From PHAA01 sp034927445 (GTDB lineage Bacteria > Bacillota > Syntrophomonadia > Syntrophomonadales > Syntrophomonadaceae): a stretch of 64,000 nt of DNA. The first letter of the stretch is position 1. Every line of letters starts with the position of its first letter. The notes below the pieces were generated by a model. The model worked only from the letters and a program-made list of their open reading frames with translations. It was not told the DNA's origin and searched no databases. Below are positions 24,930 through 33,249 of this stretch, piece by piece. The DNA lies in the NCBI GenBank assembly GCA_034927445.1, contig JAYFPZ010000034.1, positions 1 to 64,000 of the forward strand, given 5' to 3'. The position numbers were made by a program, and so were the translations under genes.

Positions 24930-26939
24930 ATGTTCAATAGTACTCAACCTCGTCTGCCAGAAGTAAATTTAGCCTGGCAGTATTTTGTCAATAATGGAAA
25001 GATGGGCATGCATTCAATAAATCAGGAGATTGCAGATTCATGGCAAAGATGCTTTGAAGCTGGGGTTGACGCTTACGATGGCACCTGCTACCGGCACCTT
25101 ACTTCGACCGAGCTGGATGAATTAGTGGCTAACAAGAAAGAACTTATAGATATAGCCCGGCCTTTCATGCTTAAATTGTATGAATTTGTGAAAGGTTCCG
25201 GTTTCATTGTCATGCTGACCGATGAACGGGGCTATATAATGGAAACGCTCGGAGACAAACAAACCTTGGAACAGGCGCAAGGCCTCTATTTTATTAAGGG
25301 AGCGGATTGGAGCGAAATCTCAGTAGGCACTAATGCCATTGGTACGGCGGCAGTCTTGAAAAAACCGATTCAGACCTCAGGGGCTGAGCATTATTGCCTG
25401 AAACACCAGGTTTGGACTTGCTCGGCTTCGCCTATTTTAAATTTGGACGGGCAAATCATAGGAATTTTGGATATGTCCGGGCCTTTGGACGCCACCCATA
25501 TTCATACGCTGGGGATGGTGGTAGCCGCGGTAGAGGCTATTACCGAACAAATCAGGATTAGGCAAAAAAATCGGGAATTGGTAACCGCCAACAATAAGAT
25601 GACGGAAATATTCCAGACCATGTCGGACGGGGTCATTATAATCAATGATCAGGCCGTGATTACCCAGGTGAATCCGATGGCGGAAAAAATTTTAGGAAAA
25701 AACGCTTCCGACTTGGTAAGCAAATCTATTTACGAGGTACTGCAGCGCAATTTGCCTGCCTTGGCTAAAACCCTTAAACTGCATGATCCCTTCTATGATG
25801 CCGAGATATTGATTGATTCCGCTGATGGCCGCATCCACTGCATGTCTTCAGGCATGCCGATTATCGATGATGAAAATTCTTTATCCGGGGTTGTAATTCT
25901 GGTTCGACCGATGGCGAAGGTTCAAAAGCTGGTCAACCGCTTCAGCGGGGCCCAGGCCATATTTCATTTTAAAGATTTTATCGGCCACAGTAATGTAATT
26001 ACTGAGGTTGTTCACCTGGCCTCCCTGGCAGCCAGCGGCAGCTCCAATATCCTTTTGGAAGGCGAAAGCGGTACGGGCAAAGAAGTTCTGGCTCAATCCA
26101 TTCACAATCGCAGTGCACGCCGTAAAGGCCCGTTTGTAGCGGTAAATTGCGGATCAATCCCCCGGGAGCTTATAGGCAGTGAATTGTTCGGATATGCCGA
26201 TGGTGCCTTTACCGGCGCCAAACGCGGCGGGCGGCCGGGAAAATTTGAACTGGCGGCCGGGGGAACCTTGTTCCTGGATGAAATCGGGGACATGCCTTTG
26301 GAACAACAGGTAGCCTTGTTAAGGGTGCTTCAGGACAAAAAGATCAATCGTATTGGTGACGACAAAGTAATCCCCGTTGACTTTAGAGTAATTTGCGCTA
26401 CCAACAAGAACCTTTTGGAGGAAGTGGAAAAAGGAACCTTCCGCCAGGATCTGTACTATAGATTAAATGTAGTTGCCCTTACTTTGCCCCCGTTGCGCAG
26501 CCATGTTGAAGATATACCTGATCTTTTCGAACATTTCGTAGAAATCATCGGCCGGGAATGGGGAACCGAAATCGTTGCCATAGATGAACGGGTTATGGAA
26601 TATTTGCAGCAATATAATTGGCCCGGCAATGTTCGGGAACTTCAGAATGTGGTGGAACGTTTGATTAGTATGGCCGAAGGGGGGCGTATTACGCTGGAAG
26701 GGCTGCCACCCTGCATCCTTAGAAGTAATGAAATGATGTTAAACAAGGAGCAGACAGCAGCGATTAATATCTATGAGGAGCGGGCTAAAAGAAAACAAAT
26801 CATTGCCGAGCAAGAGTGCCAGGAAATCAGGGAACTTTTAGCGAGACACGGCGGCAATATCAGTGAAGTGGCCCGGGAGATGGGAGTGTCACGCAATACC
26901 ATCTATCGAAAAATGCGCCAATATGACATAGAATATTAA
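24930..26939 (+). CDS. Sigma-54-dependent transcriptional activator, AcoR-like (GAF-PAS-AAA+-Fis)
   Basis: A 669-residue protein with ATG 24930 after a GGGGGG ribosome site. An N-terminal AcoR-type region (SWQRCFEAGVD) and GAF domain (residues about 60-215) are followed by a PAS domain near 230-330 (MSDGVIIINDQAVITQVNPM). The AAA+ domain has Walker A EGESGTGKEV, the GAFTGA loop that contacts sigma-54, and Walker B GTLFLDEIGDMP. The C-terminus is a Fis-type helix-turn-helix (ISEVAREMGVSRNTIYRKMR). AcoR homologues activate acetoin-dehydrogenase genes. Three sigma-54 promoters lie within 7 kb downstream, so this is very probably their activator. The effector is inferred, not shown. Confidence 0.93.
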   Translation: MFNSTQPRLPEVNLAWQYFVNNGKMGMHSINQEIADSWQRCFEAGVDAYDGTCYRHLTSTELDELVANKKELIDIARPFMLKLYEFVKGSGFIVMLTDERGYIMETLGDKQTLEQAQGLYFIKGADWSEISVGTNAIGTAAVLKKPIQTSGAEHYCLKHQVWTCSASPILNLDGQIIGILDMSGPLDATHIHTLGMVVAAVEAITEQIRIRQKNRELVTANNKMTEIFQTMSDGVIIINDQAVITQVNPMAEKILGKNASDLVSKSIYEVLQRNLPALAKTLKLHDPFYDAEILIDSADGRIHCMSSGMPIIDDENSLSGVVILVRPMAKVQKLVNRFSGAQAIFHFKDFIGHSNVITEVVHLASLAASGSSNILLEGESGTGKEVLAQSIHNRSARRKGPFVAVNCGSIPRELIGSELFGYADGAFTGAKRGGRPGKFELAAGGTLFLDEIGDMPLEQQVALLRVLQDKKINRIGDDKVIPVDFRVICATNKNLLEEVEKGTFRQDLYYRLNVVALTLPPLRSHVEDIPDLFEHFVEIIGREWGTEIVAIDERVMEYLQQYNWPGNVRELQNVVERLISMAEGGRITLEGLPPCILRSNEMMLNKEQTAAINIYEERAKRKQIIAEQECQEIRELLARHGGNISEVAREMGVSRNTIYRKMRQYDIEY

Positions 26940-27309
26940 AATTGATGCCAAAATTTGGAGAGGATTTGGACTTTTAGCGCCGGGACCATTGATAAAATAG
27001 GTGGGGGACAGCCCTGCTATAGAGATAGGCATTATTTTTATCAATGGGCAGACGGGGCGAATTTGAAACAGGTTTGCCTGATAATGATGTCTTTGCAGTT
27101 TTTCAGCCAGTACTGGGGTTGAAAAGAACGGCGAGTCAGACTGGTTACCATTAAAATCGATTGATTCAAAATTATTGTTCCGTCAAATTAAATGAAACAA
27201 CAGCGTTACCCTGCATACAACTTCCACTCAATCGCATACCTCAGATTCACATCTTAAACCGCCCCGGGTTGTCTTATTTAAATTCTGACAAAATAAACCG
27301 ACTTTTAAG

Positions 27310-27393
27310 TGTAACAGACTGTACCTACTTTGTCATAAAACCTAACAACTGCACCAACAATGTGACACAGGCATTACACGGTTGGGACAACCG
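27310..27393 (+). promoter_or_regulatory. Putative activator sites and a small terminator upstream of a sigma-54 promoter
   Basis: TGTAACAGACTGTACC (27310-27325) and TGTGACACAGGCATTACAC (27361-27379) resemble the TGTAACA-type repeats found before the other two sigma-54 promoters in this window. CGGTTG-GGA-CAACCG followed by TTTTT (27379-27398) looks like a short terminator. The stretch from 26940 to 27300 holds no other recognisable feature. Confidence 0.5.
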
Positions 27394-27440
27394 TTTTTAG
27401 GAATGCCTTTAATACTCGGGTTTCATAAGACGACAATAAT

Positions 27441-27456
27441 TGGCACGATATTTGCA
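27441..27456 (+). promoter_or_regulatory. Sigma-54 promoter (-24/-12)
   Basis: TGGCACGATATTTGCA matches the consensus TGGCACG-N4-TTGCA at every conserved position. The predicted start is near 27467. No gene with a start codon and ribosome site follows until 27889. Confidence 0.85.
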
Positions 27457-27466
27457 AAACCTACAA

Positions 27467-27735
27467 AATAAGTGAAAATGAAACGCAAAATCGACTAAGG
27501 ACCTTTAGGAAGACAATGTGGTCAAACCTGATAACGTGCTTCCATACATATATATAATATTTGCGGTTGGGATGAAAAATGGAATTCGACTGGGGGTCAA
27601 TAACCGGTATTGGACTGGTGTTGAAAACAATCAATGAAACTACCCGAAATTTATTCGGGCAAATGGTTTGAGCTGATTAACCATGTGCAGTTGCCATCTT
27701 TCCCCCAAGTATTTTGAAAGATGGCAACTTGCTTT
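27467..27735 (+). ncRNA. Candidate sigma-54-driven small non-coding RNA or attenuated leader
   Basis: The interval between the sigma-54 promoter and a perfect 14-base-pair hairpin (AGTTGCCATCTTTC 27689-27702 / GAAAGATGGCAACT 27716-27729, then GCTTTTT) is about 270 bases. It has no ORF over about 20 codons with a ribosome site. An inner hairpin CCCGAA/TTCGGG lies near 27635-27655. It could be a regulatory RNA, or a leader whose terminator controls the small gene at 27889. Existence is inferred from signals only. Confidence 0.5.
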
Positions 27736-27888
27736 TTAAGGACTGCCGAAAGCAAGATAGCGGCGTCCGGTTAAGCCGATTTGACGTTTAGCTCATGACG
27801 ATTGGCATAACTTACAGATTTTTATTGACCAAAAAATAGCGAAATGCAGATATACTACAGTTTTTTGGGATGTAGGAGGTGATGTAGC

Positions 27889-28194
27889 ATGATAAAAACT
27901 GAAGCTGGTATGGCATTCTGCAATTCCTGCGTACATTATGGGTATTGTATGGTTTATTGGGGAGTAGACTGCAAGCGTCAGGGCGGTACCAGGATACCGA
28001 AGATGAAGCCTGGACCCAAGGAGAAAATCAAGAGTGAAACCGAAGCCCTGCAAATTAGTTTGAACAAACATGATACCTTGAGAGTAGCCGCCAAGAAAAA
28101 CCCGGACCAGCTTCCTAATCCAAACAAAAATAAGGTCATCAAGAAATTTTCAGAAATACTTGAACCAATCAGAACCAGGGTGGTTAACTGGTAA
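27889..28194 (+). CDS. Small cysteine-cluster protein, unknown function
   Basis: A 101-residue protein with a near-perfect AGGAGGTGAT (27872-27881) before the ATG. The N-terminus has four cysteines in CX2CX5CX7C spacing (Cys11, 14, 20, 28), which could bind zinc or an Fe-S cluster. Residues 30-101 are highly charged, with many Lys, Asn and Gln, and predicted mostly helical or disordered. I recognise no family. It sits between the AcoR-like activator and the dehydrogenase operon and ends in an unusually long hairpin terminator, so it is probably made as its own transcript. It could be an RNA- or DNA-binding accessory protein. Confidence 0.75.
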   Translation: MIKTEAGMAFCNSCVHYGYCMVYWGVDCKRQGGTRIPKMKPGPKEKIKSETEALQISLNKHDTLRVAAKKNPDQLPNPNKNKVIKKFSEILEPIRTRVVNW

Positions 28195-28208
28195 GAGCGT
28201 TTTAAACC

Positions 28209-28277
28209 GGGGGACGATTGCGGTATGTTGTTGCCTTAGCCTTAGGCAGCATACCGCAATCGTCCCCCCTTTTTTTA
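28209..28277 (+). terminator. Long hairpin terminator after the small cysteine protein
   Basis: About 24 base pairs: GGGGGACGATTGCGGTATG (28209-28227, continuing to 28235) pairs with its complement ending CGTCCCCC (28268), with a loop TTAGCCTTA and a T7 run. Confidence 0.9.
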
Positions 28278-28304
28278 TAATTGTTCTGGCAAAGCTGCTA
28301 AGCG

Positions 28305-28588
28305 TGTAACAGATCTATGACACATGCGTGACAATCGTTGCACCGGTTCCACCCTGGTGACGCGTATCGCCCCCGGATTGCCTTTTAAAATCACGGAATA
28401 ATTTAGCCATATCGCCTAAATTTGTAGATTTCATCGAAAATTTGCTTCCGCTTAAGATTTTATTTGATAAAACGGCGGGCAATTTGGTCCAAAAGCGCCA
28501 GGGAAAGCCAGCCGGACTCGTTCTCCCTTTCTATTAATCTGCCTAAAGCATGTAACACCACTGTGATATGGGTGTCGCAATTGTTACA
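28305..28588 (+). promoter_or_regulatory. Putative upstream activator sites for the first dehydrogenase operon
   Basis: TGTAACAGATCTATGACACA (28305-28324), TGTAACACC (28551) and TGTCGCAATTGTTACA (28573-28588) share the half-site TGTAACA/TGTTACA and lie 137-420 bases upstream of the sigma-54 promoter. That is the usual distance for enhancer sites of an AcoR-type activator. A 90-codon frame runs through this stretch but is not thought to be a gene. Confidence 0.55.
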
Positions 28589-28724
28589 CTTGATCAACAA
28601 CATTGACGCATATCGGTCCGTTATGAACCCCAAGACCCGGCTGCAATATTACCAGGGCCGAAATTGGGGATTTCCCTTTAACGAAGGCATTTTAATCATA
28701 TTTAATAAGAATTGCCAAAAAGTT

Positions 28725-28740
28725 TGGTACAAATAGTGCA
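28725..28740 (+). promoter_or_regulatory. Sigma-54 promoter of the first E1 alpha/beta operon
   Basis: TGGTACAAATAGTGCA keeps the invariant GG (-24) and GC (-12) at 12-base spacing. It is weaker than the other two. The leader is about 205 bases to the E1 alpha start at 28959. Confidence 0.7.
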
Positions 28741-28958
28741 AGTGTAATCTTATATGGATTCATTCGGGAAATACCTTTATTAAGTCCAGTAGAAAAATAC
28801 TTTGACCGGATGACCAGGATTGTTCTAAATGCTATAGTGCGTAAGCTGTCTGGTTGAAGTCCAGTCAAAAGTTGATTTTAATAACGGTGTTTCCTTTGAG
28901 GAGGTGGACCAAGATTTCCTGTGGGTAACTACTGCCGAAAATTAAGGAGGGATATTTA

Positions 28959-29927
28959 ATGGAACTTTCAAAGGAACAGCTACTCGATTTCTACCAGACC
29001 ATGTCGACCTGCAGAGCTTTTGAAACCAGGGTCAGCGAATTATTTGCAGCAGGCAAGATTCCAGGATTTGTTCACTTAAGTCTGGGGCAGGAAGCCATAG
29101 CCGCCGGTGTTTTTGCTTGTGTCGGCAAAAACGATAAATGCGGATTGCATCATCGCAGCCACGGTGAAATGATCGCCAAGGGCGGTGATATAAACAAGAT
29201 GATGGCCGAACTATTCGGCAAGGCCACTGGAACCTGTAAAGGTAAAGGCGGATCCATGCATCTGGCGGATATAGACATGGGACTGCTGGGAGCTAACGGT
29301 ATCCTGGGAGCAGGATACGCCATTGCTGCCGGTGCTGCCTTTGCCTGCAAATATAATGAAACCAATGATATCACCCTCTGTCTTTTTGGGGATGGACAAT
29401 CCAACCGCGGCCCCGTCCATGAGAGCTTTAATGTTGCCGCTCTATGGAAGCTGCCAATTGTATGGATTTGTGAAAATAACGGGTTTGGTCTTTCCAACCC
29501 GGTAAAGGGACATCTTGCTACCGATAATATTTCGGACCGTGCCGCCGCCTATGGAATGCCCGGAGTTACGGTGGACGGCAACGACGTGATCGCGGTGTAT
29601 GAAGCCACCCGTGAAGCTGTGAATAGGGCCCGCAGAGGTGATGGCCCCAGTTTGCTGGAGTTCAAGACCTGGAGATGGCATGGCCACTTTGAAGGCGATC
29701 CTGCCATTTATAAAGATCCGAAGGAGCAGGAGGAATGGCTGAAAAAGGATCCCATTCTCAGACTTGGCAATATGCTTATTCGCCAGAAACTTGCAACACA
29801 GGCAGATCTGGACGCTATGAAAGCCAAAAGCGAAGCCCTGATTGATGCTGCCGTCAAGTATGCGGAGGAGAGCCCCTGGCCGGATGTCAGCGAGTTGTAT
29901 ACCGATGTTTATGACCGGCAATTATAG
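28959..29927 (+). CDS. acoA: Thiamine-diphosphate-dependent dehydrogenase E1 alpha subunit, acetoin-dehydrogenase type (copy 1)
   Basis: A 322-residue protein with TAAGGAGGG before the ATG. The thiamine-diphosphate motif begins GDGQSNRGPVHESFN and ends in CENN. The phosphorylation-loop region MHLADIDMGLLGANGILGAG is conserved. It decarboxylates a 2-oxo acid or cleaves acetoin, passing the acyl unit to lipoyl-E2. It lies 17 bases before E1 beta. The pair has its own terminator and its own sigma-54 promoter. Copy 2 at 32266 is clearly paralogous but not identical, so the two probably differ in substrate. Confidence 0.92.
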   Translation: MELSKEQLLDFYQTMSTCRAFETRVSELFAAGKIPGFVHLSLGQEAIAAGVFACVGKNDKCGLHHRSHGEMIAKGGDINKMMAELFGKATGTCKGKGGSMHLADIDMGLLGANGILGAGYAIAAGAAFACKYNETNDITLCLFGDGQSNRGPVHESFNVAALWKLPIVWICENNGFGLSNPVKGHLATDNISDRAAAYGMPGVTVDGNDVIAVYEATREAVNRARRGDGPSLLEFKTWRWHGHFEGDPAIYKDPKEQEEWLKKDPILRLGNMLIRQKLATQADLDAMKAKSEALIDAAVKYAEESPWPDVSELYTDVYDRQL

Positions 29928-29944
29928 GAAGGATGGTGAATAGT

Positions 29945-30913
29945 ATGCAGATGACATATGCGGAAGCAATTAGAGACGGGTTACGGGTCGAATTAAAGAG
30001 AGATCCCAAAGTATATATGGCGGGTGAAGATATAGGGCCTTTTGGAGGGTGTTTTGGGGTTACTACCGGTCTGTTTGCCGAATTTGGTCCCAAGCGGATC
30101 GTGGATACGCCCATAAGCGAAAACTTTATAGTCGGCCATGCCCTGGGAGCTGCAGCTTGTGGATTGAGGCCGGTGGTTGAAGTCATGTTTGACGATTTTA
30201 TGACGGTCTGTTTCGATGAGATGGCTAACCAGGCTGCCAAAGTCAGATATATGTTCGGAGGCAAGGCCCGGGTGCCCATGGTATGTGTCACTATCAACGG
30301 CGCCGGTTTGGGAGCCGCGGCTCAGCACTCGCAAAGTTTGGAAGCGTTGTTGACCCATATCCCCGGCATAATCACCGTGATCCCTTCCACCCCCTACGAT
30401 GCCAAAGGTTTGCTGATCTCTGCCATTAGAGACGATAATCCGGTAATGTATTATGAACACAAACAATTACTGGGGGTTGCAGGAGAGGTACCCGAAGGGG
30501 AATATACGATTCCGTTGGGAAAAGCGGATATTAAGAGAAAAGGTTCGGATATTACCATCGTGGCCTGGTCCTGGATGGTGCAAAAATCATTGGAGGCAGC
30601 CGAGGAATTGGCCAAAGCCGGAATAAATGCCGAAGTCCTGGATCCCCGGACTCTGGTACCTTTGGATAAGGAAGCCATTCTTGCTTCTTTAGGTAAGACC
30701 GGAAGAATTGTTATTGTTCAGGAATCCTGCAAAACCATGGGATTTGGTTCAGAGATTGCGGCTATTATAGCCGAAGAAGGCTTGGACTTGTTAAATGCCC
30801 CGGTCCTGCGGGTGGCCGCCCCTAATACCCCGATTCCCTTCAGCCCGGTACTGGAGCAGGCCTATATACCCAGTACCGACGCTATAGTTGCGGCGGCCAA
30901 ATCCCTTTTCTAA
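29945..30913 (+). CDS. acoB: Dehydrogenase E1 beta subunit, acetoin-dehydrogenase type (copy 1)
   Basis: A 322-residue protein. ATG 29945 is chosen over 29933 because AAGGATGGTG overlaps the earlier codon. The transketolase pyrimidine domain opens with MTYAEAIRDGLRVELKRDPK, and the transketolase C-terminal domain contains VLDPRTLVPLDKEAILASLG. It forms the alpha2beta2 E1 with the preceding gene. The two-gene unit ends in a terminator at 30950 and has no E2 of its own, so it must borrow E2 from the copy-2 operon. Confidence 0.92.
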   Translation: MQMTYAEAIRDGLRVELKRDPKVYMAGEDIGPFGGCFGVTTGLFAEFGPKRIVDTPISENFIVGHALGAAACGLRPVVEVMFDDFMTVCFDEMANQAAKVRYMFGGKARVPMVCVTINGAGLGAAAQHSQSLEALLTHIPGIITVIPSTPYDAKGLLISAIRDDNPVMYYEHKQLLGVAGEVPEGEYTIPLGKADIKRKGSDITIVAWSWMVQKSLEAAEELAKAGINAEVLDPRTLVPLDKEAILASLGKTGRIVIVQESCKTMGFGSEIAAIIAEEGLDLLNAPVLRVAAPNTPIPFSPVLEQAYIPSTDAIVAAAKSLF

Positions 30914-30949
30914 CTGCAAATGAGGTGAAGTAAGCCGTGTGCTCCAAAG

Positions 30950-30993
30950 GTTTGGCGGGTAGTTTTAAGTAACTGCCTGCCAAACTTTTTTTA
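30950..30993 (+). terminator. Terminator of the copy-1 E1 operon
   Basis: Stem GTTTGGCGGGTAGTT (30950-30964) / AACTGCCTGCCAAAC (30971-30985) with two G-U pairs, followed by T7. Confidence 0.88.
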
Positions 30994-31048
30994 AGGATTT
31001 ATTTGCCTTGGAAGATTGGAGGCATCGGCAATAAAGAATTTTGGAAAA

Positions 31049-31090
31049 AATCCAGTCATTCGTGGGTTGCACGGCTGACTGGATTTTTCA
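31049..31090. terminator. Bidirectional terminator-like inverted repeat
   Basis: AAAAATCCAGTC and its complement GACTGGATTTTT flank a 19-base loop. The A and T runs on both sides make it usable from either strand. It could end the minus-strand small gene at 31127-31351. Confidence 0.6.
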
Positions 31091-31126
31091 GATTGGGGAG
31101 TGATATCAGGCCAATCACTCTAGAAC

Positions 31127-31351
31127 CTAGTTAAGTTCAGATTTTGTAAATAAGCCGGGAATCCAAACCGAAACAATACCGAATAACAGACCGAGTATTA
31201 AAGGAACTCCTGCTTTAATCGGATCACCAATCCCAAAATAGACTGCAGCTGCAGCAAAGGCGGCCGGTGCTGTGGCTAACCATGAAATGTTCATCATAAA
31301 AATCATAACAAATGCCAGAATAACCTTGATAATATGCAAGGTCGATGCCAA
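31127..31351 (-). CDS. Small hydrophobic protein with two or three membrane segments, unknown
   Basis: A 74-residue frame with TTG at 31351. Hydrophobic segments lie at about residues 7-38 (VILAFVMIFMMNISWLATAP) and 47-66 (GVPLILGLLFGIVSVWIPGLF). The C-terminus is SELN, with terminator-like sequence downstream. No clear Shine-Dalgarno precedes the TTG; an internal ATG at about residue 16 is an alternative start. It lies alone on the minus strand between two plus-strand operons. It could be a small membrane protein or a remnant of a larger transporter. Moderate to low confidence. Confidence 0.45.
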   Translation of the reverse strand: MASTLHIIKVILAFVMIFMMNISWLATAPAAFAAAAVYFGIGDPIKAGVPLILGLLFGIVSVWIPGLFTKSELN

Positions 31352-31449
31352 TAATAATCCAAACCAAGGATGTTAATTATTTCAATTGGGGTAAGCCAGG
31401 ATATACCAGCAGACCTTTCAGTTTGTAACAGGGGTGCTACATTAAAATG

Positions 31450-31467
31450 TGTAACATCGATGTTACA
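31450..31467. promoter_or_regulatory. Perfect 18-base palindrome, candidate enhancer for the sigma-54 activator
   Basis: TGTAACATCGATGTTACA is fully self-complementary. It is preceded at 31424 by another TGTAACA and lies about 180 bases upstream of the sigma-54 promoter at 31650. The same TGTAACA half-sites occur before the other two sigma-54 promoters, so it is likely the best copy of the AcoR-like binding site. Confidence 0.75.
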
Positions 31468-31649
31468 TTGTTAAACATTAACAATAAAAAAACATAAAAA
31501 AATGATTATTGAGCTCCGCTGGATTTTAGCTTTCGAATAGTGCATAAAACCGATATTATGGGCTTTATGTCAAACTCTAGCCATTGCCTCCCAGGCTGCG
31601 GTTGATGTTTATGATGCCAAAATTAAATTATTTTTTTTTATTTCAAAGT

Positions 31650-31665
31650 TGGCACGATACTTGCT
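31650..31665 (+). promoter_or_regulatory. Sigma-54 promoter of the 16-kb lipoate/dehydrogenase run
   Basis: TGGCACGATACTTGCT matches the -24/-12 consensus and differs from the promoter at 27441 at only two of 16 bases. The predicted start is about 31676, 70 bases before the Lin0512-family gene. Genes follow on the same strand without a clear terminator to 47577. Confidence 0.88.
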
Positions 31666-31745
31666 CTATTAAATTAACAAGTATATATCTCAAATGGATA
31701 TATTTTGTCAGTCAGTTAATACTATTCGTGGAAGGAGGGTAAAAA

Positions 31746-32123
31746 TTGAAATTGCAGCGTTATATTGTTGAAATTGGGACAGGGGCGGACCTGCACGGCG
31801 GAGATGTAACCAAAGCTGCCCAAAAGGCCATTAAAGAAGCAGTATCCCACAGCTGTCTTTGCGGCCTGTTTGATATTGTAGGGATTAATGATCCCAATCA
31901 GATGCATATTCATGTAAAAATAGCCTGTCCTTATCCTGAAAATTTGGATCACGATGAGGTTTTAAAGGCGGTGCCCTTCGGTACTACTCAACTAGAGGCG
32001 GTTCCGGGTGGTTTGTCGGTGCGAGGTTTAGACATACCAGCTCTGGGGCAAGGAGATACCATTGTGGTTGCCGTAGCTGCATTGACGGTTTACGTCGATA
32101 CCGATAAAACTGCCTTTTCTTAA
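31746..32123 (+). CDS. Lin0512-family conserved protein
   Basis: A 125-residue protein with TTG 31746 after GGAAGGAGGG. The N-terminus, IVEIGTGADLHGGDVTKAAQ, is characteristic of the Lin0512 family of uncharacterised proteins. The C-terminus holds GQGDTIVVAVAALTVYVDTD. No membrane segment or signal peptide is present. The family's function is unknown. Here it is the first gene after a sigma-54 promoter and directly precedes the second E1 pair, which suggests a job connected with the acyl or lipoyl chemistry of this run. Members elsewhere are sometimes near acetoin or cyanuric-type genes, but I would not infer more. Confidence 0.85.
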   Translation: MKLQRYIVEIGTGADLHGGDVTKAAQKAIKEAVSHSCLCGLFDIVGINDPNQMHIHVKIACPYPENLDHDEVLKAVPFGTTQLEAVPGGLSVRGLDIPALGQGDTIVVAVAALTVYVDTDKTAFS

Positions 32124-32265
32124 AAACCAACTACAAGCAGCCGTAAATAGGAACGAAAGGGGGCCCGGTTAACACTCCTTAGGCAAAACCAAGCTCATTC
32201 CTAATTGTTTACAACACGTCACTTACATTGGTAGTCACCCCAAATAATAAAAGGAGGGAACTTGA

Positions 32266-33228
32266 ATGGATCTCAAAAAGGAACAATTACTAGATATGTA
32301 CAAGAAAATGGTTACTATCAGAGCTTTTGAGTCGAAAGCAGTCGAGCTGTTTGCGGCTGGGAAAATCCCAGGCTTTGTCCACCTGTATCTGGGTGAAGAA
32401 GCTATTGCCACCGGCGTTTGTGCCAACCTGGAAATCAAGGACTACATCGCCAGCACCCACCGCGGACATGGGCATTTGATCGCTAAAGGCGGCGATACCA
32501 AAATAATGATGGCAGAATTGTTTGGCAGAACCACTGGATATTGTAAAGGTAAAGGCGGATCGATGCATATTGCCGATACTGATCTGGGAATCCTCGGAGC
32601 CAATGGTATAGTAGGAGCTGGTATGCCACTTGCTACCGGGGCTGGATTTGCCTGTAAATATAAAGGCACCGACGCTGTAGCCGTAGCCTTCTTTGGTGAC
32701 GGTGCTTCCGACCGTGCAACCTTCCATGAATCATTGAATCTGGCTTCTACCTGGAAGCTGCCGGTAGTTTTTGTTTGTGAAAATAATGGCTGGGCCATTT
32801 CCAATTCCCAGGAAAATCATCAGAATGTTACTGACATCTCCGACCGCGCCAGTGGTTATGGCATCCCTGGAGTTTCCGTGGACGGCAATGATGTAGTAGC
32901 CGTATACGAAGCTGCCGGTGCTGCGATCGCCCGGGCTCGCAAAGGCGACGGGCCGACCTTGATCGAGTGCAAGAGCTGGAGATGGCGGGGACATTTTGAA
33001 GGCGATCCCGGAGCTTACAAAGATCCCAAGGACCAGGAAGAATGGCTGGCCAAAGACCCGGTTCCCAGATTGGAAAAGAATCTGATCAAACTGAAATATG
33101 CCACCCAGGCCGAACTGGATACGATTAAGGCGGCGGCCAATGCTGAAATCGAAGAAGCCATGAAATTTGCTGAAGCCAGTCCTCAGCCGGATCCCGCGGA
33201 ACTTCTTACCGACGTTTTTGCAAATTAA
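32266..33228 (+). CDS. acoA: Thiamine-diphosphate-dependent dehydrogenase E1 alpha subunit (copy 2)
   Basis: A 320-residue protein; AAGGAGGG lies before the ATG. Thiamine-diphosphate motif GDGASDRATFHESLN...CENN. Strong similarity to copy 1 throughout (LFAAGKIPGFVHLYLGEEAI). A leader of about 140 bases separates it from the Lin0512 gene; no terminator is evident. With E1 beta, AcoX and E2 downstream this is the complete form of the acetoin/2-oxoacid dehydrogenase. No E3 is found in this window. Confidence 0.93.
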   Translation: MDLKKEQLLDMYKKMVTIRAFESKAVELFAAGKIPGFVHLYLGEEAIATGVCANLEIKDYIASTHRGHGHLIAKGGDTKIMMAELFGRTTGYCKGKGGSMHIADTDLGILGANGIVGAGMPLATGAGFACKYKGTDAVAVAFFGDGASDRATFHESLNLASTWKLPVVFVCENNGWAISNSQENHQNVTDISDRASGYGIPGVSVDGNDVVAVYEAAGAAIARARKGDGPTLIECKSWRWRGHFEGDPGAYKDPKDQEEWLAKDPVPRLEKNLIKLKYATQAELDTIKAAANAEIEEAMKFAEASPQPDPAELLTDVFAN

Positions 33229-33249
33229 TTTAAGGAAGGGTGAAAAATA

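Noticed and set aside
28464..28736. A 90-codon plus-strand frame before the first E1 alpha gene
   Set aside because: It overlaps putative enhancer sites and the sigma-54 promoter at 28725, has no ribosome site and an odd composition. It is treated as non-coding.
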